A DNA stretch of 64,000 nucleotides from Eutrophocola sp963925675 (GTDB taxonomy: Bacteria; Pseudomonadota; Gammaproteobacteria; Pseudomonadales; Pseudohongiellaceae), in NCBI GenBank assembly GCA_963925675.1, contig CAWUSW010000037.1, positions 1 through 64,000 on the forward strand, read 5' to 3'. Below the pieces are notes generated by a model that was not told the origin of the DNA, searched no databases, and was given only the letters and a program-made list of their open reading frames with translations. The position numbers and the translations under genes were made by a program. Positions 51,517-59,142 of this stretch are shown here, piece by piece. Position 1 is the first letter of the stretch. Every line of letters starts with the position of its first letter.

Positions 51517-51945
51517 TTAATCCTGATTTTCCAGTGCGGACACGGGCGGTTCACCATTAATCAATACTTCACAGTTGAACAGGCATTCGCCGACCGGGGC
51601 ACCGGTTCTGGAGGGGTGAACCCTGAATTGAACGGTATCACCGGGTCTGAAGGTATTACGGGTCCAGCCGCTGGAGCGAGACATGAGAACCGGACTGGCC
51701 AGTTCAATGGCATAGTTTACCGTTTCGCCTGCCTCATTCTTGATGTCCAGAAACAGAGCTGAATGGGGGTTGCGCCATCTGAATTGTGTGACAGTGCCGG
51801 TAACCGTTATAAATTCTTCCTGCTCATAGGATACTGCGGTGCCGTGATGTGCAGACACTGTTGATGAACAGGCCAGCAGGGTAAGCACGAAGATTAATGC
51901 CGTTCCGATCTTGTGGGGAGTTGCAGGTGTCTTGGGATTTTTCAT
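51517..51945 (-). CDS. DUF6152 secreted protein, copy 3
   Basis: The 142-residue protein has a signal peptide with probable cleavage at VSA-HHGTAV, then the compact beta domain (ITVTGTVTQFRWRNPHSALFLDI, later GWTRNTFRPGDTVQF). Two cysteines occur close together (ECLFNCEV), absent from the other copies. ATG 51945 is preferred for GAGGA ten bases upstream. It is divergent from the GMC operon with 174 bases between. Domain function unknown. Confidence 0.85.
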   Translation of the reverse strand: MKNPKTPATPHKIGTALIFVLTLLACSSTVSAHHGTAVSYEQEEFITVTGTVTQFRWRNPHSALFLDIKNEAGETVNYAIELASPVLMSRSSGWTRNTFRPGDTVQFRVHPSRTGAPVGECLFNCEVLINGEPPVSALENQD

Positions 51946-52119
51946 GGCTGGAGATTCCTCCAAATGAGCATGGGTGATTGAGCTTCAAAGTATAGTGTTA
52001 ATCTTTTCATTGGTACAAGAATTATCACTTAAGCAAAAGCCGGTAGAAAAGAGGTTATCCTCGGAAGGATTATTGTGCTAAGTTTTTTGTCATTACAGAA
52101 TATGCAAAGGAAATAATTT

Positions 52120-52782
52120 ATGGCTGATGACAGTGACAACAAGAAAATAAACGGGGATTGGGCTCCAGAAGGTATGGGCTCGATTAGTCGACGCAAAGTC
52201 CTTGGCTCTGCGGTCTCTGCCTCCACGGTAGTTTTGATTCCACTTGCCAATACATCCTGTACGACACCTGTGTCTGCGCCTCAGAGAATTCTGTCACGGG
52301 AAGCGTGGCTGATTCTTGAAGCCTTTACCGATCGAATTATTCCAGCCGATGACAATGGGCCTGGCGCGATTGCCGCTGGAGTACCTTATTACATTGATAA
52401 CTCACTTGCGGACTGGAACAATAATGAACTGGATCTGCTCAGTGAAGGACTTTTTGCTCTGACAGGCGCCGCACGCAGCCGCTATGACCTTGAGTTCCAG
52501 CTGCTGTCTGACAATAACAAGGATGCCTTACTCAGGGATATGGAAGATGGAAAAATAGCCGGCTTTGATAATTCTGCACAAATATTTAGTCGTCTGCATC
52601 GGCTTACTCTTGAGGGTATGTTCAGTGACCCTTATTACGGGGGTAACCAGAATTACGCAGGCTGGGATTTAATTGGCTATCCAGGAGCCGTGATGAGTAG
52701 TTCAGCCGAAATGCAAAAAATGGGGGGGAGGTTGCCACCACTCCATACCTCTGCTTACGGGAGTGACTACGATGGCGAATAA
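52120..52782 (+). CDS. Gluconate 2-dehydrogenase subunit 3-like protein (Tat signal)
   Basis: The 220-residue protein carries a Tat signal (SISRRKVLGSAVSASTVVLI, residues about 22-41) and then a subunit 3 domain (AWLILEAFTDRIIPADDNGPGA, later GYPGAVMSS). In gluconate 2-dehydrogenase-type complexes this small subunit carries the flavoprotein to the periplasm. The cysteine at NTSC could also allow lipidation. It overlaps the next gene by 11 bases. First gene of a three-gene dehydrogenase operon. Confidence 0.9.
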   Translation: MADDSDNKKINGDWAPEGMGSISRRKVLGSAVSASTVVLIPLANTSCTTPVSAPQRILSREAWLILEAFTDRIIPADDNGPGAIAAGVPYYIDNSLADWNNNELDLLSEGLFALTGAARSRYDLEFQLLSDNNKDALLRDMEDGKIAGFDNSAQIFSRLHRLTLEGMFSDPYYGGNQNYAGWDLIGYPGAVMSSSAEMQKMGGRLPPLHTSAYGSDYDGE

Positions 52783-54493
52783 TCTACAGGAAGTTGATGT
52801 CGTCGTTGTTGGCCTCGGCGCTGCTGGCGGTGTTGCTGTTTTGCCCCTGACCAGAGCCGGGCTCAATGTGGTGGGACTGGAAGCTGGTACCTGGATGAAT
52901 CCCGGGCAGGACTACAAGGCGGATGAAATCCATAACAATGTGCGCTCTCTGGTGACAACGGGCAATAAAGTAGCTGGAGAAATTCCGACAGTAAGAAGAT
53001 CGCCCACCGAGACTGCTGTACAGCAGGCAAGCCATCCAATGATGAATGCGGTGGGAGGCACTTCTATTCATTACCATGCACAGAGCTGGCGTTTGAATCC
53101 CTGGGATTTCAAAGTCCGCAGTGCCACTCTTGAACGTTATGGTGCAGATTACATTCCCGAAGGTACCACCCTGGAAGATTGGCCGGTCTCATACGATGAC
53201 ATGGAACCTTTCTATGATCATATCGAATACGAGGTCGGCGTCAGTGGACGTGCCGGTAATATACAAGGACAGATAAACTCCGAAGGCAATATTTTTGAAG
53301 GTCCGCGTCAGCGTGACTATCCAATGCCACCATTGCGCTCCTGTGATTTTCTCGATCATATGCAGACAGCGGGTCAGGAGATTGGTTTTCATCCTTATCA
53401 CGGTCCGGCAGCAATTAATTCACAGCCCTATGACGGGCGTCCAGGTTGTCAGTATCACGGCTACTGCGATAGAGGCGGATGCCATGTGCGGGCAAAAAAC
53501 TCCACCGATGTTTCTACCATTCCGAAAGCCGTGGCGACTGGCAATCTTGAGGTTAGAGATAATGCCAATGTGCGTCGCATCGAAGTCGACAATACTGGAA
53601 AAGTGACAGGTGTCACTTATATTCGTGATGGTGAAGAGTATTTCCAGCCTGCGCGAGCGGTCTTGCTGGGTTGTTATACCTATGAAAATATTCGCACTCT
53701 TTTGTTGTCAACATCGGCGTATTACCCCAATGGTCTGGGCAATAATCGTGGCCAGGTAGGTCGGCATTACTTTGGTCATTGGGATATTCAGGGCGGCACG
53801 CTGGTCACGGCACTGTTCCCCTTTGATATCAATATCTGGTACGGCGCTATCGCCCAGGGTGTTATGGTGGATGATTGGGCCGATGATAATTTCGATCATA
53901 GCGGTCTTGGTTTTATTGGTGGTGCCAGCCTGCATGTATACACAGAAAAACATCCAATTGGTGCCGCTGCGATGGGCACCTTTGGCAAGGTGGAGCGGCG
54001 CTGGGGTTCACAGTGGAAAGGTTTTATCAAGGAAAACGCCGGTCGTACCCAGACAGCCTATATGCAAACCAATACTTTTCCCTATGAGCATACCTGGGCT
54101 GATCTTGATCCCAACGTCAGAGATCCTTATGGCGATCCGGTGCTCAGGGTCACTCATGGTCCGAAGCGTAATGAACCAATGGCAGCAGGCCATGCCGCTA
54201 ACAAAATGGAAGAATGGTTTCGCGCCGCCGGTGCCTCGGATATTGTGAATACCGGTGGTGGTGTTGGACCAGGGCTTTCCACTCACGCGCATGGCGGTAC
54301 CCGCATGGGTAGTAATCCCGAGACCAGTGTCTGTGATCTCTGGGGTTTTTCTTTTGAAGCGAAGAACCTGGGTATTATCGGAGGTTCCGTGATGCCAACA
54401 GCTGGTGCCAGGAATCCCACGCAGACCTTGCAGGCATTGGCCTGGCGTACAGCGCAGCATCTGGTTGATTCCTGGGACGATATCACTGCGTGA
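52772..54493 (+). CDS. GMC-family FAD dehydrogenase, large subunit
   Basis: The 573-residue flavoprotein has the FAD motif VVVGLGAAGG near residue 12 and MMNAVGGTSIHYHAQ near residue 90. The C-terminal catalytic region is STHAHGGTRMG near residue 503, followed by NPTQTLQALAWRTA. It matches the membrane-bound gluconate/sorbitol-type dehydrogenases. The protein has no signal of its own and is expected to leave with the Tat-bearing subunit 3. ATG 52772 has CGGGAG eight bases upstream. It donates electrons to the cytochrome c encoded next. Substrate: a sugar acid, sugar or alcohol, not resolvable. Confidence 0.93.
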   Translation: MANNLQEVDVVVVGLGAAGGVAVLPLTRAGLNVVGLEAGTWMNPGQDYKADEIHNNVRSLVTTGNKVAGEIPTVRRSPTETAVQQASHPMMNAVGGTSIHYHAQSWRLNPWDFKVRSATLERYGADYIPEGTTLEDWPVSYDDMEPFYDHIEYEVGVSGRAGNIQGQINSEGNIFEGPRQRDYPMPPLRSCDFLDHMQTAGQEIGFHPYHGPAAINSQPYDGRPGCQYHGYCDRGGCHVRAKNSTDVSTIPKAVATGNLEVRDNANVRRIEVDNTGKVTGVTYIRDGEEYFQPARAVLLGCYTYENIRTLLLSTSAYYPNGLGNNRGQVGRHYFGHWDIQGGTLVTALFPFDINIWYGAIAQGVMVDDWADDNFDHSGLGFIGGASLHVYTEKHPIGAAAMGTFGKVERRWGSQWKGFIKENAGRTQTAYMQTNTFPYEHTWADLDPNVRDPYGDPVLRVTHGPKRNEPMAAGHAANKMEEWFRAAGASDIVNTGGGVGPGLSTHAHGGTRMGSNPETSVCDLWGFSFEAKNLGIIGGSVMPTAGARNPTQTLQALAWRTAQHLVDSWDDITA

Positions 54494-54795
54494 ATTGCAA
54501 AGCTCTGATGCTGCTGTTGTGCTTTTTCTGTTTAGAGGCAACAGCGGCTGACAATAAGCCAGAAAACTTTGCAGCGGGCATAGAATTACCCCAGGCCGAG
54601 GGTAGGAACTTGATACTGCGTGCCTGCACTACATGCCATACTCTTGAGGGAGTGCCTGCCTATCGGAAATACTGGGGTTTTAACCGGTGGCTGCCCATGG
54701 TGGAAAACATGATCGAGCATGGGGCTAAACTGGATGATGAAGAAAAGATTGTAGTGACACGTTATCTTGCTAAATATTTTGGTACGGAAGGATAG
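54490..54795 (+). CDS. Small cytochrome c of GMC dehydrogenase complex
   Basis: The 101-residue protein has a signal peptide ending ATAAD and one heme-c site, CTTCHT, near residue 47. No methionine ligand motif is obvious apart from WLPMVENMIEHG. GTG 54490 overlaps the GMC stop (GTGA). It would be the electron acceptor subunit replacing the tri-heme subunit of gluconate dehydrogenase. A seven-base repeat array begins right after its stop. Confidence 0.87.
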   Translation: MNCKALMLLLCFFCLEATAADNKPENFAAGIELPQAEGRNLILRACTTCHTLEGVPAYRKYWGFNRWLPMVENMIEHGAKLDDEEKIVVTRYLAKYFGTEG

Positions 54796-54796
54796 T

Positions 54797-54845
54797 TACA
54801 AGTTTCAAGTTACAAGTTACAAGTCGCAAGAGACAAGAGACAAGG
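54797..54845. repeat. Seven-base tandem repeat, 7 units
   Basis: Units TACAAGT, TTCAAGT, TACAAGT twice, CGCAAGA, GACAAGA and GACAAGG run without gaps between a cytochrome stop and a propeller-protein start. The last unit merges with AGGGGAA, which is the ribosome site of the next gene, so unit number could affect its spacing or leader. Confidence 0.85.
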
Positions 54846-54855
54846 GGAACTGGTG

Positions 54856-55905
54856 ATGAAAATAAAAAATATAGTATTTGTGGCCTTGACGGTTTTAACT
54901 ACTAGCGCCTGTGCGCAACAATCAGTCAATAGCCTGCAATCGGTCATTGTACAAACCAATTCCCGTGATGAAGTCATTCATCTTATTGACCCCTCCACGC
55001 AAAAAATTATTGGTGAGATCACTGGTATTCCTGTCAATCACGGTGCCGCTGGCGCTCCCGATGGCAGTGAGCTGTATTTTTCCAGTGAAGCGAAATTCAC
55101 TCTGGATGTGGTAAACGCATCCAGTCTGAAAATCGAAGCGGAAATTCCCTTAAGTGGCAGACCCAATAATATTTCCATTGGTAAAGATGGGCGTTTTGTT
55201 TATGTAGGCATCATGCAGGAACCTGGTGGTATCGATGTTATTGATACACGTTCCCGTGAAAATGTTGATCATATTGATACTGGCTCACGGGTACATAACA
55301 CCTATGTCACACCGGATGGAAAATATCTTGTCTCAGGTACTTTTGGCGGGGAAGGCAATCTTGATGTGTTTAACCTGCAAAGCCGGGAACGCGAATTCCA
55401 GCTTTATCCGCCAATGTCCTCAGATGCACTGGATGGTATTCGACCGGTTGCTTTCGACACTCATCCTGATGGCTCAACAAAAAATATGTATGTACAAATC
55501 TCCAACGTCCATGGTTTTGCTGTAGTGGATTTTAATTTGCGTACGGAAATCGGCAGGGTGATTTTGCCGTCAATTCCGGAACAAGATCGCGATCCACCGC
55601 CCTATAACCAGGCGCCGGCTCATGGCATTGGCGTTGCGCCGGATGGAAATACCTTGTGGGTATGCAGTCGCTGGAATGGCACGGTATACGCTTATTCATT
55701 ACCGAATATGGCTTTTCTGGCCGGCGTTAAAGTGGGCAGTCATCCCGACTGGATTACTTTCAGTGCTGATAGTCAATATGCCTATGCTGCTAATGGTGCC
55801 AGTGACGATGTGTCGGTAATAGATATAGACCGGCTGGTAGAGGTAGAAAGAATAAAGGTAGGCTCAGCGCCGAAGAGAAATATAACGACCTCGTTAGTTC
55901 GTTAA
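54856..55905 (+). CDS. Secreted YncE-like beta-propeller protein
   Basis: The 349-residue protein has a signal peptide (cleavage near TSACAQ, where a lipobox is possible but not ideal) and about seven blades of the YncE/cytochrome cd1-like propeller type. Repeats include IHLIDPSTQKIIGEI, IDVIDTRSRENVDHIDTG, GVAPDGNTLWVCSRWNG and VSVIDIDRLVEVERIKVGSAP. It has no heme site. It may be a partner or scaffold for the dehydrogenase encoded just before. ATG 54856 follows GTG 54853, and either could start. Confidence 0.85.
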   Translation: MKIKNIVFVALTVLTTSACAQQSVNSLQSVIVQTNSRDEVIHLIDPSTQKIIGEITGIPVNHGAAGAPDGSELYFSSEAKFTLDVVNASSLKIEAEIPLSGRPNNISIGKDGRFVYVGIMQEPGGIDVIDTRSRENVDHIDTGSRVHNTYVTPDGKYLVSGTFGGEGNLDVFNLQSREREFQLYPPMSSDALDGIRPVAFDTHPDGSTKNMYVQISNVHGFAVVDFNLRTEIGRVILPSIPEQDRDPPPYNQAPAHGIGVAPDGNTLWVCSRWNGTVYAYSLPNMAFLAGVKVGSHPDWITFSADSQYAYAANGASDDVSVIDIDRLVEVERIKVGSAPKRNITTSLVR

Positions 55906-55994
55906 CTCTTTATTATTTTGGCAATAACAAGACGGGTTGATGTGGATACATGATCAAGCCTTCAATAGATATCATCACTTAGTAGAGGAACAGC

Positions 55995-57266
55995 ATGAAA
56001 CTAGAATCAATCGCATTGCATGAAGGTTACAAATCGGAAGAAACAACTAAAGCTGCAGCTGTTCCCATTTATCAGACCACCTCTTATACCTTTGATAATA
56101 CTCAGCATGGTGCTGATTTATTTGACCTTAAAGTGCCTGGCAATATTTACACCCGCATCATGAATCCAACAACAGATGTGTTGGAAAAACGTATTGCGGC
56201 AATGGAGGGAGGTATTGCCGCGCTATGTGTTGCTTCAGGAATGGCCGCCATTACTTATTCCATTCAATGCATTACTGAGGTTGGGGATAATATCGTCAGT
56301 ACCAGTGAGTTGTATGGCGGTACCTATAATTTCTTTGCGCATTCTTTGCCAAGGCAAGGTGTTGAGGTACGTATGATCTCGCACGATGATTATGAAGGCT
56401 TTGAAAAAGCGATTGACGAAAATACCAAAGCCGTCTTTTGCGAATCAATAGGTAATCCAGCGGGTAATATCGTAGACATTGCCCGTTTGGCGGAAATAGC
56501 ACACAAGCATGGTGTGCCATTGATTGTTGATAACACCGTTGCGACGCCTTATCTATGTCGACCATTTGAACTTGGGGCTGATATTGTTGTGCATTCCCTC
56601 ACTAAATATATAGGCGGTCATGGCACATCTATTGGTGGAGCGATTGTTGATTCAGGGAAATTCGACTGGGTTGCTAACAAGGATCGTTTCCCCGTTTTAA
56701 GCGAGCCTGATCCTTCTTATCATGGTGTTGTTTACACAGAAGCCCTGGGCCCAGCAGCCTACATAGGGCGTTGCAGGGTAGTGCCGCTGAGAAATACCGG
56801 GGCCGCCTTGTCGCCAATGAATGCTTTCCAGATTCTGCAAGGACTTGAGACTCTTGGTTTGCGCATGGAGCGTCATTGTGAAAATGCTGAAAAACTTGCT
56901 GCATACCTCCAGCAACATGAAAAAGTTAAGTGGGTGAATTATGCGGCATTACCCGATAGCCCTTACTTTACGAATTGCAAAAACATCACCAATTCCAAGG
57001 CTTCAGGGATTTTAAGTTTTGGAGTTTCAGGTGGTATTGAAGCATGCACAAGGTTTATTGATTCACTGGAAATGATTTTACGCCTGGTAAACATAGGAGA
57101 TGCAAAATCGCTGGCTTGTCATCCGGCCTCTACTACCCATCGCCAGCTGAATGATAAAGAACTGCTTTCTGCCGGGGTAAGTGCTGATATGATCAGGATA
57201 TCAGTTGGCATTGAACACATAGACGATATTATTGCAGATGTTAGTCAGGCTTTAGACAAGACTTAG
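55995..57266 (+). CDS. metY: O-acetylhomoserine sulfhydrylase family PLP enzyme
   Basis: The 423-residue cytoplasmic enzyme belongs to the Cys/Met metabolism PLP family, in the long O-acetylhomoserine aminocarboxypropyltransferase branch. Visible sites are YTRIMNPTTDVLEKRIAAMEGG near residue 55, SGMAAI, the PLP aspartate in VDNTVATPYL, the lysine motif HSLTKYIGGHG near residue 203, and SLACHPASTTHRQL near residue 375. It makes homocysteine from acetylhomoserine and sulfide. GAGGA precedes the ATG. It sits alone among redox genes. Confidence 0.93.
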   Translation: MKLESIALHEGYKSEETTKAAAVPIYQTTSYTFDNTQHGADLFDLKVPGNIYTRIMNPTTDVLEKRIAAMEGGIAALCVASGMAAITYSIQCITEVGDNIVSTSELYGGTYNFFAHSLPRQGVEVRMISHDDYEGFEKAIDENTKAVFCESIGNPAGNIVDIARLAEIAHKHGVPLIVDNTVATPYLCRPFELGADIVVHSLTKYIGGHGTSIGGAIVDSGKFDWVANKDRFPVLSEPDPSYHGVVYTEALGPAAYIGRCRVVPLRNTGAALSPMNAFQILQGLETLGLRMERHCENAEKLAAYLQQHEKVKWVNYAALPDSPYFTNCKNITNSKASGILSFGVSGGIEACTRFIDSLEMILRLVNIGDAKSLACHPASTTHRQLNDKELLSAGVSADMIRISVGIEHIDDIIADVSQALDKT

Positions 57267-57317
57267 AACAAAATTTAGAACAAGATTAAAAGGGCAAGCG
57301 TCTCCAGTTTAACTGCG

Positions 57318-58052
57318 TTAAAACAGGCGCGCTGGCCCTTCTATATGTTCTACGTCCTGATTATTCTCATTACATACATACTCCATTAAATCCCAGTCGG
57401 CGGGCTGCAGGCGTGCTTCATAGCGGATGGTGAAGGGCTGTCGGTAAGCCAGAGGATCGATTACCGTGGTGATGTTTTCCAGGGTGTCATTATCAAGACG
57501 CGTATAGCGCTCAATGGTATGAAGTTCTGTGGAGTGGGGGTTGCCGAGAAAATCAAACCAGGTCAGATCATTGAAGCCTATTGAATCGATTACCAAAGTG
57601 TCATCTTCCCACCAGCCGATAGAGTGACCGTACCAGCTTGGATCAAGTTCGTCAGCTGAAGGGTGTTCGCGTCCGTCCATAAAAATCTGGCGGAAGCTGT
57701 GTATATTACCTTCAAATAAAAAGTACATATGCGTTGCCGGACCATAGGCTGGTGCCTGCACTATGCGCCAGGGGTAGGGCGCTATGCGCGGTACACCCGT
57801 GGGCAGGCAATTGGCTTCCGGATCTTCATTGGCCAAACGTCCGGCCTTTATTCCAGCATATTCTTCCGTTAATACCATGGCTTCACCGGGCATCAGGCCA
57901 CCGGCAATATCCCCAATAGGGCCGCCACCAGACCAGAGACCGTTGAAGTCTGGCGTACCGGATGGAAGACGCGGGGCAGACACGGCATCCGCATCCTGGG
58001 CCATAGAGAAGTTGGAAATGAACAGGAAGAATATCAATAGCGCTTTTTTCAT
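57318..58052 (-). CDS. DUF6152-partner secreted protein, copy 4
   Basis: The 244-residue protein has a signal peptide ending SMAQ and opens with PDFNGLWSGG. The family core is WYGHSIGWWEDDTLVIDSIGF near residue 140, preceded by RQIFMDGREHP and followed by HSTELHTIERY. The C-terminus has LMEYVCNENNQDVEHIEG, matching the late cysteine motif of the copy at 37857; the early cysteine (ANCLPTG) is shared too. It follows a DUF6152 gene on the same strand by 103 bases and converges with metY. Function unknown. Confidence 0.8.
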   Translation of the reverse strand: MKKALLIFFLFISNFSMAQDADAVSAPRLPSGTPDFNGLWSGGGPIGDIAGGLMPGEAMVLTEEYAGIKAGRLANEDPEANCLPTGVPRIAPYPWRIVQAPAYGPATHMYFLFEGNIHSFRQIFMDGREHPSADELDPSWYGHSIGWWEDDTLVIDSIGFNDLTWFDFLGNPHSTELHTIERYTRLDNDTLENITTVIDPLAYRQPFTIRYEARLQPADWDLMEYVCNENNQDVEHIEGPARLF

Positions 58053-58097
58053 TTGATTACCGTTACGGAATAAACTCTAGCTAAATGCTATTAAGTT

Positions 58098-58124
58098 GTA
58101 GGAGGGGTTTTAACCCCGAATGAA
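58098..58124. repeat. Dispersed palindromic repeat (GTAGGAGGGG type), copy a
   Basis: GTAGGAGGGGTTTTAACCCC then GAATGAA, with GGGGTTTTAACCCC a perfect palindrome. The same unit recurs at 59038 and 62626, and a variant follows at 61248. This copy lies between the partner gene and its DUF6152 gene. Confidence 0.88.
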
Positions 58125-58155
58125 TTTGAAGTTGAAAGCAAACCGGACTGCCTGA

Positions 58156-58608
58156 CTAGAAATTATCGGCTGCATTTCTACCAAATACCTGGCGTCCGCC
58201 TTTTAGAATAATGCTGGAGGCATTAGCCATATCAGCACCGCTGCGCGCCATTGAGCCGTTGATAGTGACTTCATCATCAAGCTTCAGGTCGTTGCGGGAC
58301 CAGCCAGCGCGTTTCAAAAAATTTGGGCTACCCAGTTCTATATTCCAGTTAAGGGTATTGCCGGCCTCATCAAGCACATCGATATAAATTCTTGCATGGG
58401 GGTTAGTCCACTCGACTTTAGTCACTTTTCCTACCAGGACAATGGGCTTGTTGATATCGTACTGTGCAGCAAAGGAATGATGAGCTGCAGTTGAAAAACT
58501 GGTAAATAGCACTGTCAGTGTTAAAAAAAGTTTTAAAAAAAATGTCGGATGACTCATCAATAAAAATCCAGAATAAATTCTTGAACAAATAGTAAAGCGA
58601 GTTTTCAT
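58156..58608 (-). CDS. DUF6152 secreted protein, copy 4
   Basis: The 150-residue protein has a long signal region (a second ATG inside it at MSHPTFFLK) with probable cleavage at TAA-HHSFAAQYD. The DUF6152 core follows: IVLVGKVTKVEWTNPHARIYIDV, LNWNIELGSPNFLKRAGW, then a tail GGRQVFGR. AAGGGG lies before ATG 58608. It is divergent from the N-heme PQQ dehydrogenase gene 534 bases away. This copy is the closest to the family consensus. Confidence 0.88.
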   Translation of the reverse strand: MKTRFTICSRIYSGFLLMSHPTFFLKLFLTLTVLFTSFSTAAHHSFAAQYDINKPIVLVGKVTKVEWTNPHARIYIDVLDEAGNTLNWNIELGSPNFLKRAGWSRNDLKLDDEVTINGSMARSGADMANASSIILKGGRQVFGRNAADNF

Positions 58609-58978
58609 TGTTTTCCCCTTAATAATGAATACGCTGGGGAAATAGTAATCGGATGCCGTGAGGGTGTAAACATGAATTCATTAATGCCTGCGCGGCAAAG
58701 GACTAAAGTACTATTTTCTGCATGTTTTCTTTGTTACTTATTCTTTCGCTTGAACATGATTTCGCAAATACTGTGAAAGTTTTAAAATACTGTTTAGAAA
58801 CAATGAGATAGTTTGCGTTTCGATTTTATTGCTGTCATCTTCAGCGGGGTTAATTGCTAACAATCGGTAAAAATACCAGCTGGTAAAAAACAGCACTTAC
58901 TGGGTATTATTAGACGTAAGCAAGGGAAAATAGATTAACGAGGTTTAAAGGGCGCAGTGGGCATGAATAGTTACGCGT
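58609..58978. other. Intergenic region between divergent DUF6152 and PQQ genes
   Basis: 370 AT-rich bases without a supported open frame. They should hold two divergent promoters. The repeat arrays at 58979-59063 follow before the PQQ gene. Confidence 0.5.
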
Positions 58979-59027
58979 TTCAAGGTGCAAGGTACAAGGT
59001 ACAAGGAGCAAGTTACAAGTTAAAAGT
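58979..59027. repeat. Seven-base tandem repeat, 7 units
   Basis: Units TTCAAGG, TGCAAGG, TACAAGG twice, AGCAAGT, TACAAGT and TAAAAGT run without gaps. They lead directly into a GTAGGAGGGG-type palindrome, the same order as downstream of oadB and avtA. Confidence 0.87.
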
Positions 59028-59037
59028 GGGAAGAATA

Positions 59038-59063
59038 TAGGAGGGGTTTTAACCCCGAATGAA
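59038..59063. repeat. Dispersed palindromic repeat, copy b
   Basis: TAGGAGGGGTTTTAACCCCG then AATGAA; identical core to the copies at 58098 and 62626. It lies about 80 bases before the PQQ dehydrogenase start. Confidence 0.88.
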
Positions 59064-59142
59064 TGCAACGCTAAAAGATAACATTTAAGAACACTGGCGC
59101 GGCTATATCCGCGGATAATAATTATTGATAGCAGGCGGCATC

